Assembly: GCA_051745935.1 (NCBI GenBank)
Contig: JBNJEM010000032.1
Location: 1 to 25,079, forward strand
Direction of reading: 5' to 3'
Length of the DNA stretch: 25,079 bases
From: JBNJEM01 sp051745935
GTDB lineage: Bacteria; Planctomycetota; Planctomycetia; Pirellulales; Pirellulaceae
Shown here: positions 15,304 to 23,809 of the stretch, one piece after another
Position numbering within the stretch: the first letter of the stretch is position 1
Layout: each line of letters opens with the position of its first letter
Notes under the pieces: model-generated
Seen by the model: the letters and a program-made list of their open reading frames with translations, nothing else
The model's database searches: none
Told to the model about the DNA's origin: nothing
Translations under genes and position numbers: made by a program

Positions 15304-16881
15304 ATGAATCGATTTCTTTCTTTTACCATCATCTTGATGGTGATATACCCGTTCACGGTTCAGGCTGAAGAACGGACCTTCAGCGATGCTTCCGGGAACT
15401 ATTCCGTGGAGGCGGAGTTGGTCGATTATCAAGGCGGCGAAGTTCATCTGAGGAAAACTGACGGCACGGTCGTCACCGTCGCTCTAAAGCTACTCAGTCA
15501 AGCCGATCAGGAGTATGTCAGGTCCCATGCCGATGCGGGCCCGACCGTGCGACCATTGCGCGAGACGCTGACAAATATGGTTGAACAGCTCACGCCTGGC
15601 AGCTCCGAGCCCGGTACAGTGGTCAAGGTTTCCGGCGATCGCGTATATATCAACCGGGGCGCCAAAGACGGGTCCACTGAAGGTGCGGAGTACGACATCG
15701 TGCGTGGAGTGACGGCGATTACAGACCCTAGCACTGGAGAAAAGCTGGGCGAGGATCGGGATGTGGTCGGCCGAATCCGGGTCGTAAGTGTACAAGAGAA
15801 GATGTCGATCTGCGAATTGGTGGACGGCGAGGCCGAGCAGAAGAATAGCGAAGGCGAATTCAACGAGGTCCTGCCGGCGGAGACCGGCGGTATGCAGGCT
15901 TCCATTGGTAGGATCGAGTTGAACCCCGAGGCGGGCGTCTCCGAAGAAGAAGTCACTCAAGGCTTAGCGGCCGCTTGTAAGAAAAGCGGCAAGATCAACC
16001 TGGGCGATGCTTTCCAGTCGTCCAAATACGAGCTCAGATTGTCTGGCGAAGCCAGCGGGGGTGCCGTTGATCTGACGCTCTTACTTATCGATTCTTCCGC
16101 TGGCCGCGAACTTGGCCGGGCCCGGGGCACGCACAAGACGGGACTAAGCCTGGCCGAGTTGGATTACAAGTCAGCCCTGACCGCCGACCTAGGGGTCTCT
16201 TTGAAAATCGAGCCGGTGCACAAAGCGCTTGAGCGCAAGTTCGGCACCGTTCAGCAAGCAGGAGACGTTTTTTTCGTGAAGAATGCCGGGCCCCGCAATG
16301 AGGACGTGTGGATCTTCCCTGACAGCCGCATCGTGGTTGCCGCCAAGCGTGAGCTCTCCGACAGTAAACAGTGCGCACAGCTCGCCCTGGCCTGGACCGA
16401 CATTTCCAGAACACTTGCAGGCGTTGTTGCAGACGTTAAGGAGGAGGGCATTCAGGACCGTCTCAAGGAAAGCTCTCAGATTTTTACGTTGGAGCCTAAT
16501 CAGTTTCAGGGCTTATACGTGTCCGACGCGGGAACGGTCTCTGGCTGGGTCCTGAACTGGCCCGATGCCAAGCCAAGCTGGGCCGCCCTGATAGTGACTG
16601 GGAGCGGGAACCGATACTGGCCCAATAAGGCTTTTATCGACGAGGAGGTCCGCGTTGAGAACGGCACGAACCAACCGGCCGCAGCAAGGCTCACCGATCT
16701 ACAATACGGTGAACACAGCTTGAGCATTGAGCAGCACCGTGCTCATTCCTTCGAAATCCGCGCCTTCTTCGCCGACCCGAATGGCCGAATGACCCTGTAT
16801 GATAAAAGCAACAAGCCCATGGCTTCTCGTGAGGTGTTCTCCAAAGTAATCGACGAAGTTGTTGTCCCGGTCGCGCAGTAA
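15304..16881 (+). CDS. Secreted SHD1/FlgT-like protein with the shared C-terminal module, 525 aa
   Basis: The start ATG 15304 has GGAGG 8 bases upstream. A signal peptide is clear: a hydrophobic core and cleavage probably after TVQA (about residue 21). Mature residues about 22-77 form an SHD1-type domain (FSDASGNYSVEAELV, LRKTDGTVVTV, LSQADQEYVRSH), common in planctomycete exported proteins. Residues about 102-196 resemble the FlgT C-terminal domain (VKVSGDRVYINRGAKDG, ITDPSTGEKLG, GRIRVVSVQ). A middle alpha/beta region (about 205-290) is unassigned. Residues about 295-520 match the novel module found twice in the 1041-aa membrane protein (ALERKFG, WIFPDSRIVV, LQYGEHSL, RMTLYDKSNKP). This protein therefore shares one domain type with each of the two preceding J-like membrane proteins and may be their partner on the outer side of the membrane. 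Its enzymatic role, if any, is not visible. Confidence 0.85.
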   Translation: MNRFLSFTIILMVIYPFTVQAEERTFSDASGNYSVEAELVDYQGGEVHLRKTDGTVVTVALKLLSQADQEYVRSHADAGPTVRPLRETLTNMVEQLTPGSSEPGTVVKVSGDRVYINRGAKDGSTEGAEYDIVRGVTAITDPSTGEKLGEDRDVVGRIRVVSVQEKMSICELVDGEAEQKNSEGEFNEVLPAETGGMQASIGRIELNPEAGVSEEEVTQGLAAACKKSGKINLGDAFQSSKYELRLSGEASGGAVDLTLLLIDSSAGRELGRARGTHKTGLSLAELDYKSALTADLGVSLKIEPVHKALERKFGTVQQAGDVFFVKNAGPRNEDVWIFPDSRIVVAAKRELSDSKQCAQLALAWTDISRTLAGVVADVKEEGIQDRLKESSQIFTLEPNQFQGLYVSDAGTVSGWVLNWPDAKPSWAALIVTGSGNRYWPNKAFIDEEVRVENGTNQPAAARLTDLQYGEHSLSIEQHRAHSFEIRAFFADPNGRMTLYDKSNKPMASREVFSKVIDEVVVPVAQ

Positions 16882-17221
16882 CGCGGAGAGCACCAAGCAA
16901 TCGCATTAGCGGTCTGTACATCGGGGGCGGAAATTGCACTTCAAGAATCCTACAAAGTGGAGGCGGCTTGTGAATTGGATCATGATCGACATTTACCAAT
17001 CACTCAAAGCTAACCGCGGCGTGTTTCAGCGCGTGGCACTGAGCGAGCGGCAAGACGCGTTCCCTCTCCAGAAAACGCGGATCGCGAGCGGAGCCAGTTT
17101 CCCGGGCGATTCGGAGGCACGTTGAATTGCAGAGCTTAATTGTGCGTGCCCTTTGAGTTCGCGCGACCGTTTAGTAACGGACAGTAACTGAGAGCGGAAT
17201 GTTAATTTGTAGGTTTGTGTC
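16882..17221. other. Intergenic stretch, no supported gene
   Basis: About 340 bases lie between the secreted protein and the metalloprotease. A 63-codon frame at 16934-17125 would need a TTG start and resembles nothing known to me. No terminator hairpin with a T-run was seen. AGGT at 17211-17214 is the likely weak ribosome binding site of the next gene. Confidence 0.5.
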
Positions 17222-18712
17222 GTGAGCACGCGTCCACTGTTTTCTCTGTCAACCGATCGGTTGGATTTCGGCACGGTTGCCCCCGGCACGCAGCCGGTAC
17301 AATCCTTCGTGTTGACCAATCACACGGGAGGGAGCTTCAATTTCCAAGTGACCACCGACCAGCCATGGCTCACAATTCATTTTGGACAACAGGCGAGTCA
17401 CAATCTGCCGATCGACGTGACAGTCGACTCTGGCCAGTTGCCGACATCCGGCATGCAAACCGCCACTATTCAGATCCAAGCGATGGGGACAACGGAAACA
17501 GTGACAGTGGCAGCCGCGGCTCCTGGAGTTGCCCAGTCTACTTCCGGACACTCGACGTCGTCGGGCTCATCAGGCAAGGGCCCGGTCCCGGCAGGGTCTG
17601 GGCCCTTGCCCCGTGGCGGACCGGTCCCGGCCGGTTCGTCGACCGGAAGGCCGCCGCAAAGCCCAGGTGTCTCCAGTTTCAGCTTCTCCCTACCGCTAGC
17701 GGCGATCTTCTTGTGCTTGCTGTTTGGCATCGTCCATTCGGTTGCCCTGGGAGCCCTGCAAGACACACCGCACCCCCAGCGTGATGCGGCGGTCATGACA
17801 GTAGGGTTCGCTGTGCTTTACTTCTTGCCCACGCTTGCCAAATTCTTCTTTCCCTCCGGCACCCCGCTGGCCGCCAATCCAACCGATCCCGAGCAACAGG
17901 CACTCCTTCACGCGTTGTCACAGGTATGTCAAAAGACTGGTACGACCATTCCTCGCGTCTATCTCCGATCGGACGGTTCCCCGAACATATCCAGCTACGG
18001 TGTGTATGGTCGATGGGCTGTTTTGTACGTCAATCGGGGCTTGCTCCAGACTATCCAAGACCCGGACGAGCTTCAGGCTCCAGTGGCGCATGAAATTTCC
18101 CATATACGGCGATTCGACACGCTGCTTTCCTGCTGCCTTGTTCCCGTTTTATGGATTGTAAAGGGAGTGTTAGCATGTGTTCATACAGTAGCATTTAGCA
18201 CCAGGAAGGGCATGCGGCATATGAGACTTTCGCCGGCAATGCTGATGATGCTCATGTTGGGGGGCCGAGGCATGGGCTTGGTCGGATGCCTAATCGGCTT
18301 GTTTATTGTCATAGCGTTCGCCTTTATGGCTGTCTTCTTCCTTACTTATGCGGTTATGGCTCTCGGCGTACTTCTGGCGTTCGCCATTGCGTGCCGGTTA
18401 TATTCCCAGCACATGGAGAAAGCGGCCGACATAGACGCCGTTCAAATCGTCGGCGACCCCGACCGGGTACTCGTGGCCTTGGCTCAATCCGGTGACTACT
18501 GGCCAGCTGAAAAGGCCACGGTTGATCAATACGTCGCTCAACACCTGGGCAACGTTGCCAATTACACACTTAATGACGTAATTCGTACAGTCAAATCGGG
18601 TGGCGACCCGTGTAGCGGGGTTGATTGGCGTGAGCGCCTGTTTCGCTCACACCCCCTGCTCGTGGAGCGGATCGCCAACGTGGTCGGCATATTCGGGAGC
18701 AAACTCGCCTGA
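17222..18712 (+). CDS. Membrane-bound M48-family metalloprotease with BACON-like N-terminus, 496 aa
   Basis: This is a zinc endopeptidase of the HtpX/M48 type. The zinc motif is H290-E291-x-x-H294 (VAHEISHI), with the third ligand probably E399 in SQHMEKAAD. The C-terminal RLFRSHPLLVERI is the conserved tail of the family. The N-terminal 105 residues form an Ig-like/BACON-type beta domain (LDFGTVAPGT, DQPWLTIHFG). A Gly/Pro/Ser-rich linker follows, then hydrophobic segments at about 152-176 and 190-210 and more after the active site (about 300-325 and 352-392). The start is GTG 17222 with a weak AGGT at 7 bases; no better start was seen. HtpX-type proteases degrade damaged membrane proteins and are linked to envelope stress, which fits the chaperone neighbours. 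The location of the N-terminal domain (inside or outside) cannot be told with confidence. Confidence 0.88.
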   Translation: MSTRPLFSLSTDRLDFGTVAPGTQPVQSFVLTNHTGGSFNFQVTTDQPWLTIHFGQQASHNLPIDVTVDSGQLPTSGMQTATIQIQAMGTTETVTVAAAAPGVAQSTSGHSTSSGSSGKGPVPAGSGPLPRGGPVPAGSSTGRPPQSPGVSSFSFSLPLAAIFLCLLFGIVHSVALGALQDTPHPQRDAAVMTVGFAVLYFLPTLAKFFFPSGTPLAANPTDPEQQALLHALSQVCQKTGTTIPRVYLRSDGSPNISSYGVYGRWAVLYVNRGLLQTIQDPDELQAPVAHEISHIRRFDTLLSCCLVPVLWIVKGVLACVHTVAFSTRKGMRHMRLSPAMLMMLMLGGRGMGLVGCLIGLFIVIAFAFMAVFFLTYAVMALGVLLAFAIACRLYSQHMEKAADIDAVQIVGDPDRVLVALAQSGDYWPAEKATVDQYVAQHLGNVANYTLNDVIRTVKSGGDPCSGVDWRERLFRSHPLLVERIANVVGIFGSKLA

Positions 18713-18738
18713 CCTTCAAGAATGCGAGAAGCATTTCG

Positions 18739-19344
18739 ATGTGGATGCCTGAGCAATCCAACGTGAGTCCAGACGCTATGGGCGGCCGCCAGGAAGTCCG
18801 TGGATGCGTGAAAACTCCGCCTCAACGCCAGTCCGAACAGGCGGGGTTCTTTGGTGGACGACCGAAGGAAACCGTGGTTTTCCGGCTCAGGACTGACTCC
18901 GGCGAACTGGTGAACTGCCGCTTCGAAGGTACGCTCTCCGGGCTTCTGGACCAGGGCGACAACGTGCGCGTCTATGGCACCTCGGTCGGTGGCGTGATCG
19001 AAGTGTCGCGAATTGTGGACGCCAACGGGGCCGTGATCGCGCAGTCGCAGTGTTTTGTGGCTAGCGTGGTCTTCCGCGATCCGTGTGCGCCCGAGGTCGA
19101 ACGCTTCCGACGCTTTCGCGACGAGGTACTCCGACGATCCGCTGCAGGCCGCCTAGCCATCGCATTGTATTGGCGATTCGGACCAACAATGGCCGGCTTC
19201 CTGTCAAGTCGGCCAAAGTTGTGTCATGCGACACGCTGGTTCTTACTCAGGCCGTTGAGCCAGTTGTTGATTTTGCAGGAATGTGAGGTCGGTAGAAACT
19301 CACAACGCTCCCACGGCAGGAAAGGATCTTCACGGACTCGTTGA
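18739..19344 (+). CDS. OB-fold-like protein with CFI-box C-terminal region, 201 aa
   Basis: Two parts can be seen. Residues about 50-100 look like a small beta barrel of the OB type (VVFRLRTDSGELVNCRF, GDNVRVYGTSVGGVIEV). Residues 105-178 match the CFI-box C-terminal region: CFVASVVFRDPCAPEVERFR, then RFRDEVLRRSAAGR, followed by hydrophobic and Arg-rich helices. This tail is typical of bacterial proteins of unknown role, often at the envelope, and starts with a conserved Cys-Phe-Ile/Val. The last 23 residues or so are non-conserved and polar. The start ATG 18739 is 26 bases after the protease stop. Other in-frame ATGs at 18745 and 18778 are possible because no strong ribosome binding site is seen. 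Function is unknown; nucleic acid or protein binding by the OB-like part is conceivable. Confidence 0.75.
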   Translation: MWMPEQSNVSPDAMGGRQEVRGCVKTPPQRQSEQAGFFGGRPKETVVFRLRTDSGELVNCRFEGTLSGLLDQGDNVRVYGTSVGGVIEVSRIVDANGAVIAQSQCFVASVVFRDPCAPEVERFRRFRDEVLRRSAAGRLAIALYWRFGPTMAGFLSSRPKLCHATRWFLLRPLSQLLILQECEVGRNSQRSHGRKGSSRTR

Positions 19345-19401
19345 CGAATGGAACTGTTTTGACTTTCCGGGATCGCGCGGACTCATTGAAGGAGTTCACT
19401 C

Positions 19402-19872
19402 ATGTCTGACATCGAATCAAATGCGGAAGAGCTCAATGAACAGGAACTCGACGACCAGGTCGAGGAGATCATCGAGGAGGAAGAGAAGCTGCGCGAGGCC
19501 ATGCAGAGTTTTGAGGCCCCAGCGGGCATGGGAAATACCATGGACATGGCTGAGAATGACCCGCCGGAGGTCCAACAGATGAGTGACGAATGGCAGCAGA
19601 AGCTGCAGGAGATGAAGTCGCGCGAGGAGCAGTACAAAGAGCTTGCGTCCGACTATTTAGAGACTCGTCAGGAACCTCAGAGCGACATCGTCGGCGTGGC
19701 CGAACAGTGGGCTAGGTCGCGAGGGACAGAAGCGGAGATGTTCTCCGAAGCCGACCCCATGCAGGTCGAGAATCTTAAGCAGGAAATGAACGAGTTGAAA
19801 GAGGAGATGGACAACCTGTCGGAAAAGATAGAGGACGCGCGGCGGGAGCACTACGGATACCCAAGATCGTGA
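19402..19872 (+). CDS. Small acidic coiled-coil protein, 156 aa
   Basis: I do not recognise a family. AAGGAG lies about 9 bases before the ATG at 19402. The product is strongly acidic, with Glu/Asp-rich helices at about 1-40 and 50-90 and a heptad-like coiled coil at about 118-150 (LKQEMNELKEEMDNLSEKIE). A Met/Gly/Ala/Pro-containing break separates the first helices (about 40-55). No signal peptide or membrane segment is present. Together with the next gene it forms a pair of short acidic helical proteins, probably structural or adaptor subunits for a neighbour such as the HerA-type ATPase. That link is an inference from position only. Confidence 0.72.
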   Translation: MSDIESNAEELNEQELDDQVEEIIEEEEKLREAMQSFEAPAGMGNTMDMAENDPPEVQQMSDEWQQKLQEMKSREEQYKELASDYLETRQEPQSDIVGVAEQWARSRGTEAEMFSEADPMQVENLKQEMNELKEEMDNLSEKIEDARREHYGYPRS

Positions 19873-19951
19873 GCGCCGGGGGTCTGGCTTTTCAGCCGCC
19901 TGTGGTTTTTTATTGGAGCACGAATGATCTTGACGAGAAGAGGACTTAATC

Positions 19952-20317
19952 ATGAACGAACAGGAGCACTTAGGCGAATCTATCGGCGAATCGCAGCAGG
20001 AAGAAATGGAGAAGTTTGAAGAACAACAACAAGAACTGGAAAACTCATTAAAGGAGGAGGTGGACCGGCTCGACACCTTGAGGACCGATCGCGACGCCGT
20101 GGATTCTGCAGACGAGCAATTCACGGGCGATATTGGGAAATGGTTGGATGACTACAGAGCAAAAGGCGGCTCCAACGAAGAGACCTGTGGCGACATCAAC
20201 ATAGACATTGAGAGACAGGAGAGAAAAGTCACGGAAACGGAAGCTGACCTCCACGAAATTCGTGATCGAATGGATACTCTGAATAAACCACACGACGGGC
20301 GAAGCACTGGTCAGTGA
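19952..20317 (+). CDS. Small acidic coiled-coil protein, 121 aa
   Basis: The ATG at 19952 follows AGAGGACTTAATC, giving a usable ribosome binding site. The protein is rich in Glu and Gln and forms two long helices: about 14-50 (EEMEKFEEQQQELENSLKEE) and about 80-110. Between them is a short segment with Trp (IGKWLDDYRAKGG), so a helical hairpin is likely. There is no signal or membrane segment and no family I recognise. The spacing of 79 bases after the other coiled-coil gene and the similar composition suggest the two act together, perhaps as a hetero-oligomer. The single Cys (about residue 77) has no obvious partner. Confidence 0.68.
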   Translation: MNEQEHLGESIGESQQEEMEKFEEQQQELENSLKEEVDRLDTLRTDRDAVDSADEQFTGDIGKWLDDYRAKGGSNEETCGDINIDIERQERKVTETEADLHEIRDRMDTLNKPHDGRSTGQ

Positions 20318-20419
20318 GTCGCTGGTTGGTTTTCTTGGGGCCACGGCCGAGAGCGATGTTGATTCAGTTGTTGTCAGAACAGCATCCTGCGTTGGTCAGG
20401 AAATCGGTATGGATATTCG

Positions 20420-20449
20420 TAGTCAGATACAATGTATTTGGGCTAGAAT
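20420..20449 (+). promoter_or_regulatory. Weak candidate promoter for the HerA-type ATPase gene
   Basis: TAGTCA (20420-20425) and TAGAAT (20444-20449), spaced by 18 bases, resemble a sigma70 promoter at four and five of six positions. It lies in the 222-base gap after the coiled-coil genes and would give a leader of about 85 bases. The support is consensus matching only. Confidence 0.22.
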
Positions 20450-20539
20450 TCGGTACATAAAGGCGCCAAGGGAGCTCGTTGTTGTTGATACATAGAGTCG
20501 TCAGTGCGCATCAGACGCGGGCCAGCGAGGAATTCTGAT

Positions 20540-23500
20540 ATGGAAATCCGTCGAAAGGGAAAGAAGCAGCGGGATCCTGCAGCCGGCGGAGCGGGTGGCG
20601 ATCGCTCGGCCGCGGTGAATCGCCATACGACGTTCCAGGGTACCGGGGCGTCTGCGGGGAAAGCGGCGCCGGATTTTCAGGAGTTGTTAGCTGCGATTCA
20701 AAGGCGCGATGTACATGAAAGGCCGGTGGCCGGAAGTCCGCCACCGCCCACCAGTTCGCAGGCTCGGAATCACGCGTTGGTTTTCCAGCCTCAGTCGGGG
20801 CAGCCCTATGCGGTCGTGCTGGCCAAGGTAACGGGTGTTGGCCGGATGCCATCGAACCGCCAGCGAGGTGGGGAGCCACCGCCACCGTTGGCGACCCGAG
20901 TGCTTTCGGGGATCTGCGAACATGACGCGGAGTTTGTGTGGCTCTTGTTCGGCGCAGCTTCAGAAGTCCACCTCGTGGTCGGTGTCAAGGCCACGGGGGC
21001 GACCGAAGAGGCGGCGATCGAAAATTCTTCTGCAGCGTTTAATTCACTCCAAACGTGCTTGACAGCGACGTATCCCGAGATTCGCGTGTCAGCATTTGGT
21101 TCGGCAAATGAGTACCGAGAAGTTCTAGAGCGGTTGGCCAGTTATACGGCGGCCGCCTCCCTGATGGGCAACCCATCAGCGGACAACACCGGCGAGAACG
21201 ACCAGACTACCACCGACTGCGTAATCCGCGCGATTCGCGGGTCGCATTACTGTCTTTTTGTCCAGGCCGATCCGATCAAGTCGTGGCAGCTCTCCGAGAG
21301 TTTCTGGGAACTGACGCGGGCAATTGCCGAAGCCCACGAGCACGTGAAACACACTGCCAGCGCATCGACCACTTCGGTGAGTCAGCAGTCGGTCGAGCAA
21401 GTCGATCGGTTTGCGCAACATTGTGAAGAGTTGCTGGAGATCGCATTCGGTAAGGTTGAAGCCGGCCTCCGCGAGGGGATGTGGCGTGCCTCCGTGACAT
21501 TGTTGACCCGTACGGCTTGCGAGTTGCATCGATCCGGAGCGTTACTGCGAAGCGTTCTCGCCGGCTCGGAGTCTAAGCCCGAACCGATCCACATGTGTTT
21601 TCACGAGAGGCCTGCCGCGGCACTTTCGTCGGTGAGTGTTTTTGCCTCACCATCGACCAGCACGCCACACCAGGAGGACGGTGAAATGGTCCACCTAGGG
21701 GCCGGGCCTCTTCGGACTCCGCTTTGCAGCTCGGACCTCGGGTTGCTTGTCGACCTGCCGCGCGACGAAGCGCCGGGCTATCGAGTCACCAGGCCAAGAA
21801 GGTTTGCTTTGGACATTGATCCGGTCCCTGGTCGGCGTGTTAACGTTGGTAGAGTCATTAGTGCCTCTGGCGAAACCAACCGGGTCTTCAGTGTTCCTTT
21901 GGATGATCTCAGCAGACATGCATTGGTTGTTGGCGTCACGGGCTCTGGAAAGACCAATACGGCGCTTCAGCTGGTGCACCAGCTCTGGGTGACCCATCAC
22001 GTTCCGTTCCTCGTGATCGAGCCGGCCAAAGCCCAATACCGACATCTGTTGGCGGCCAACGGTTTTGAGGATTTGCAAATATTTGCGCCTGGGCTCTACG
22101 AGCGGGGATTGAGTCAGGTAGCACCGTTGCGGATAAACCCCTTTGAGTTTCCCGTGGGAATCGACCCCCAGGCACACATTTCGCATCTTTACACGGTATT
22201 TAACGCGGCGTTCATTCTTTATGCCCCGATGCCCTACGTTCTGGAACGCTCGCTCTACGAAGTGTATGAAGGTCGCGGCTGGGACTTCGGAGTGGGGGGC
22301 CACCCCGAGAGCGACTCCACGACTGGCGAGCCTCCGCCACTGGCCTTTCCGACCGTGTCCGACTTGTACGACAAGATCGGCGATGTTGTGGGGCGTTTGG
22401 GCTATGATCGCCGTATCCGAATGGACGTGACTGCCGGTTTGCAGGCAAGAGTCGACAGCCTTCGAGTGGGCCACAAAGGCCAGACATTCGACTGCCGGCG
22501 ATCTGTACCCATGGAAGCTCTGCTTGCTAAACCCACGATCTTGGAACTGTCCCACCTCGGGAACGACGAAGAACGTGCCTTTCTCATGGGGCTGCTGTTA
22601 ATGCGACTCTACGAGAATCGGATGCTGGGCGGCGACGCCTCTGGGTTGCGTCACGTCACGCTGATCGAGGAAGCTCATCGCCTGCTGGCACGTACGAACG
22701 CCGACACAAGTGCCCCCGACTCCGCCAACACAAAAGGGCAATCGGTCGAAGCCTTCTGCAACATTCTCGCCGAGATCCGCGCGTATGGAGAAGGATTGAT
22801 CGTCGCCGAGCAAATCCCCTCCAAACTCGCCCACGATGTGGTCAAGAACACGAATCTGAAAATTATGCATCGCGTCGTCGCCGCGGACGATCGCGAGCTA
22901 ATGGGCGGGACGATGAATCTTATGAGTCAGCAGAAGATGGCTGTCACGGCGTTGGAACGCGGTCGGGCAGCCGTGTTTGCCGAGGGTTCAGAGTCGCCAG
23001 CTTTGGTTGCCGTGCCCCTGTTCCGAACCGCCGGCGTCGCTTCTAACGAAGATGTTAAATGCAGCAACGAGGAGTTCTACCGAAGCCACCCCAGGGTGCT
23101 GCGACAAATGCCCGGTTGCACCTTCTGCAGCGCCGTGTGTCGGCACGGGGCAATTGTCAAACGCCGCGCCTTGACTGCCCGGGCCGCTGCCGTATTCTGG
23201 GGCTTCGTGGCGGCCTCCCTCGAAGGCCCCCTGCCGGAAGACGTCTGGGACGGACTGGCGCGGGCTCTAATAGGAAGAGGAGAAGCCTTTTCGCTGTCGG
23301 CAGAGCAGCGCGATAACCTGGTCTGGTGCCAATTTGCTACGATTGCTGAACAAGAGTTCTGGTTCTTGCGGCGTCGAGGCGTACCGTTGGCTGATTTGGA
23401 AACGCTCCTAGAATGCCTCAGCCGATTGGCCGATGCGGTGCGACGCAAACACGCGGCGCATATCGCCTCCCTCACTGCTGAGTTCCGTTCGGCGATTATG

Positions 23501-23809
23501 CCCAGTTTACATGACAGTCGTGGGCCTTGGCGAGGATGTGCTCGCTGCAGGCGACCTTGCCTCTACCAGCCCTTGGGCCGATTGTTGTCAGAGCGCCGTG
23601 AGTTCGTTTCGCGGCTCCACGCGGCGTTTCAGCAGAAACCGGCGCAGAAGTCCGTGGCGAGCGTGTGTCGCCAATTTGCGGCTGAAGCAGTCTTCACCAC
23701 CCACGCGCCGACGGTGGAAGGAGTGGCGGTCTGCCTGTTCGCTCATGTCGCGGAGCGTGTTGGTTCACGTGATCCGGCTGGAAACATCGCAGTTATCTTC
23801 CAGCAGTGA
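20540..23809 (+). CDS. HerA/FtsK-type P-loop ATPase (DUF87-like) with two Cys clusters, 1089 aa
   Basis: This is a large hexameric-type ATPase of the HerA superfamily, whose members pump DNA or protein. Walker A is G465-VTGSGKT-472, with K471 as the catalytic Lys. Walker B with glutamates is LIEEAH (708-713). A probable sensor/arginine-finger region contains R778 (KIMHRVVAADDRELM). Residues just before Walker A (VNVGRVISASGETNRVFSV) look like the HAS-barrel seen in HerA. The N-terminal 400 residues or so start Lys/Arg-rich and then form an unassigned domain. The C-terminal 240 residues carry two cysteine clusters with the same spacing: C860-x2-C863-x3-C867 and C1000-x2-C1003-x3-C1007, likely a zinc or Fe-S site. 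I chose ATG 20540 because GAGGAA sits 7 bases upstream; an in-frame GTG at 20504 is possible. No membrane segment is clear. The partner nuclease NurA was not seen. Confidence 0.85.
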   Translation: MEIRRKGKKQRDPAAGGAGGDRSAAVNRHTTFQGTGASAGKAAPDFQELLAAIQRRDVHERPVAGSPPPPTSSQARNHALVFQPQSGQPYAVVLAKVTGVGRMPSNRQRGGEPPPPLATRVLSGICEHDAEFVWLLFGAASEVHLVVGVKATGATEEAAIENSSAAFNSLQTCLTATYPEIRVSAFGSANEYREVLERLASYTAAASLMGNPSADNTGENDQTTTDCVIRAIRGSHYCLFVQADPIKSWQLSESFWELTRAIAEAHEHVKHTASASTTSVSQQSVEQVDRFAQHCEELLEIAFGKVEAGLREGMWRASVTLLTRTACELHRSGALLRSVLAGSESKPEPIHMCFHERPAAALSSVSVFASPSTSTPHQEDGEMVHLGAGPLRTPLCSSDLGLLVDLPRDEAPGYRVTRPRRFALDIDPVPGRRVNVGRVISASGETNRVFSVPLDDLSRHALVVGVTGSGKTNTALQLVHQLWVTHHVPFLVIEPAKAQYRHLLAANGFEDLQIFAPGLYERGLSQVAPLRINPFEFPVGIDPQAHISHLYTVFNAAFILYAPMPYVLERSLYEVYEGRGWDFGVGGHPESDSTTGEPPPLAFPTVSDLYDKIGDVVGRLGYDRRIRMDVTAGLQARVDSLRVGHKGQTFDCRRSVPMEALLAKPTILELSHLGNDEERAFLMGLLLMRLYENRMLGGDASGLRHVTLIEEAHRLLARTNADTSAPDSANTKGQSVEAFCNILAEIRAYGEGLIVAEQIPSKLAHDVVKNTNLKIMHRVVAADDRELMGGTMNLMSQQKMAVTALERGRAAVFAEGSESPALVAVPLFRTAGVASNEDVKCSNEEFYRSHPRVLRQMPGCTFCSAVCRHGAIVKRRALTARAAAVFWGFVAASLEGPLPEDVWDGLARALIGRGEAFSLSAEQRDNLVWCQFATIAEQEFWFLRRRGVPLADLETLLECLSRLADAVRRKHAAHIASLTAEFRSAIMPSLHDSRGPWRGCARCRRPCLYQPLGRLLSERREFVSRLHAAFQQKPAQKSVASVCRQFAAEAVFTTHAPTVEGVAVCLFAHVAERVGSRDPAGNIAVIFQQ

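Noticed and set aside
16934..17125. Small gene between the secreted protein and the protease
   Set aside because: It needs a TTG start, has no convincing ribosome binding site and shows no recognisable sequence.
19873..19951. Intrinsic terminator after the first coiled-coil gene (T-rich GGTTTTTTATT)
   Set aside because: Only a weak 4-bp stem can be drawn before the T-run.
20504..20539. GTG start of the HerA-type ATPase
   Set aside because: ATG 20540 has GAGGAA at 7 bases and removes only 12 residues without homology.
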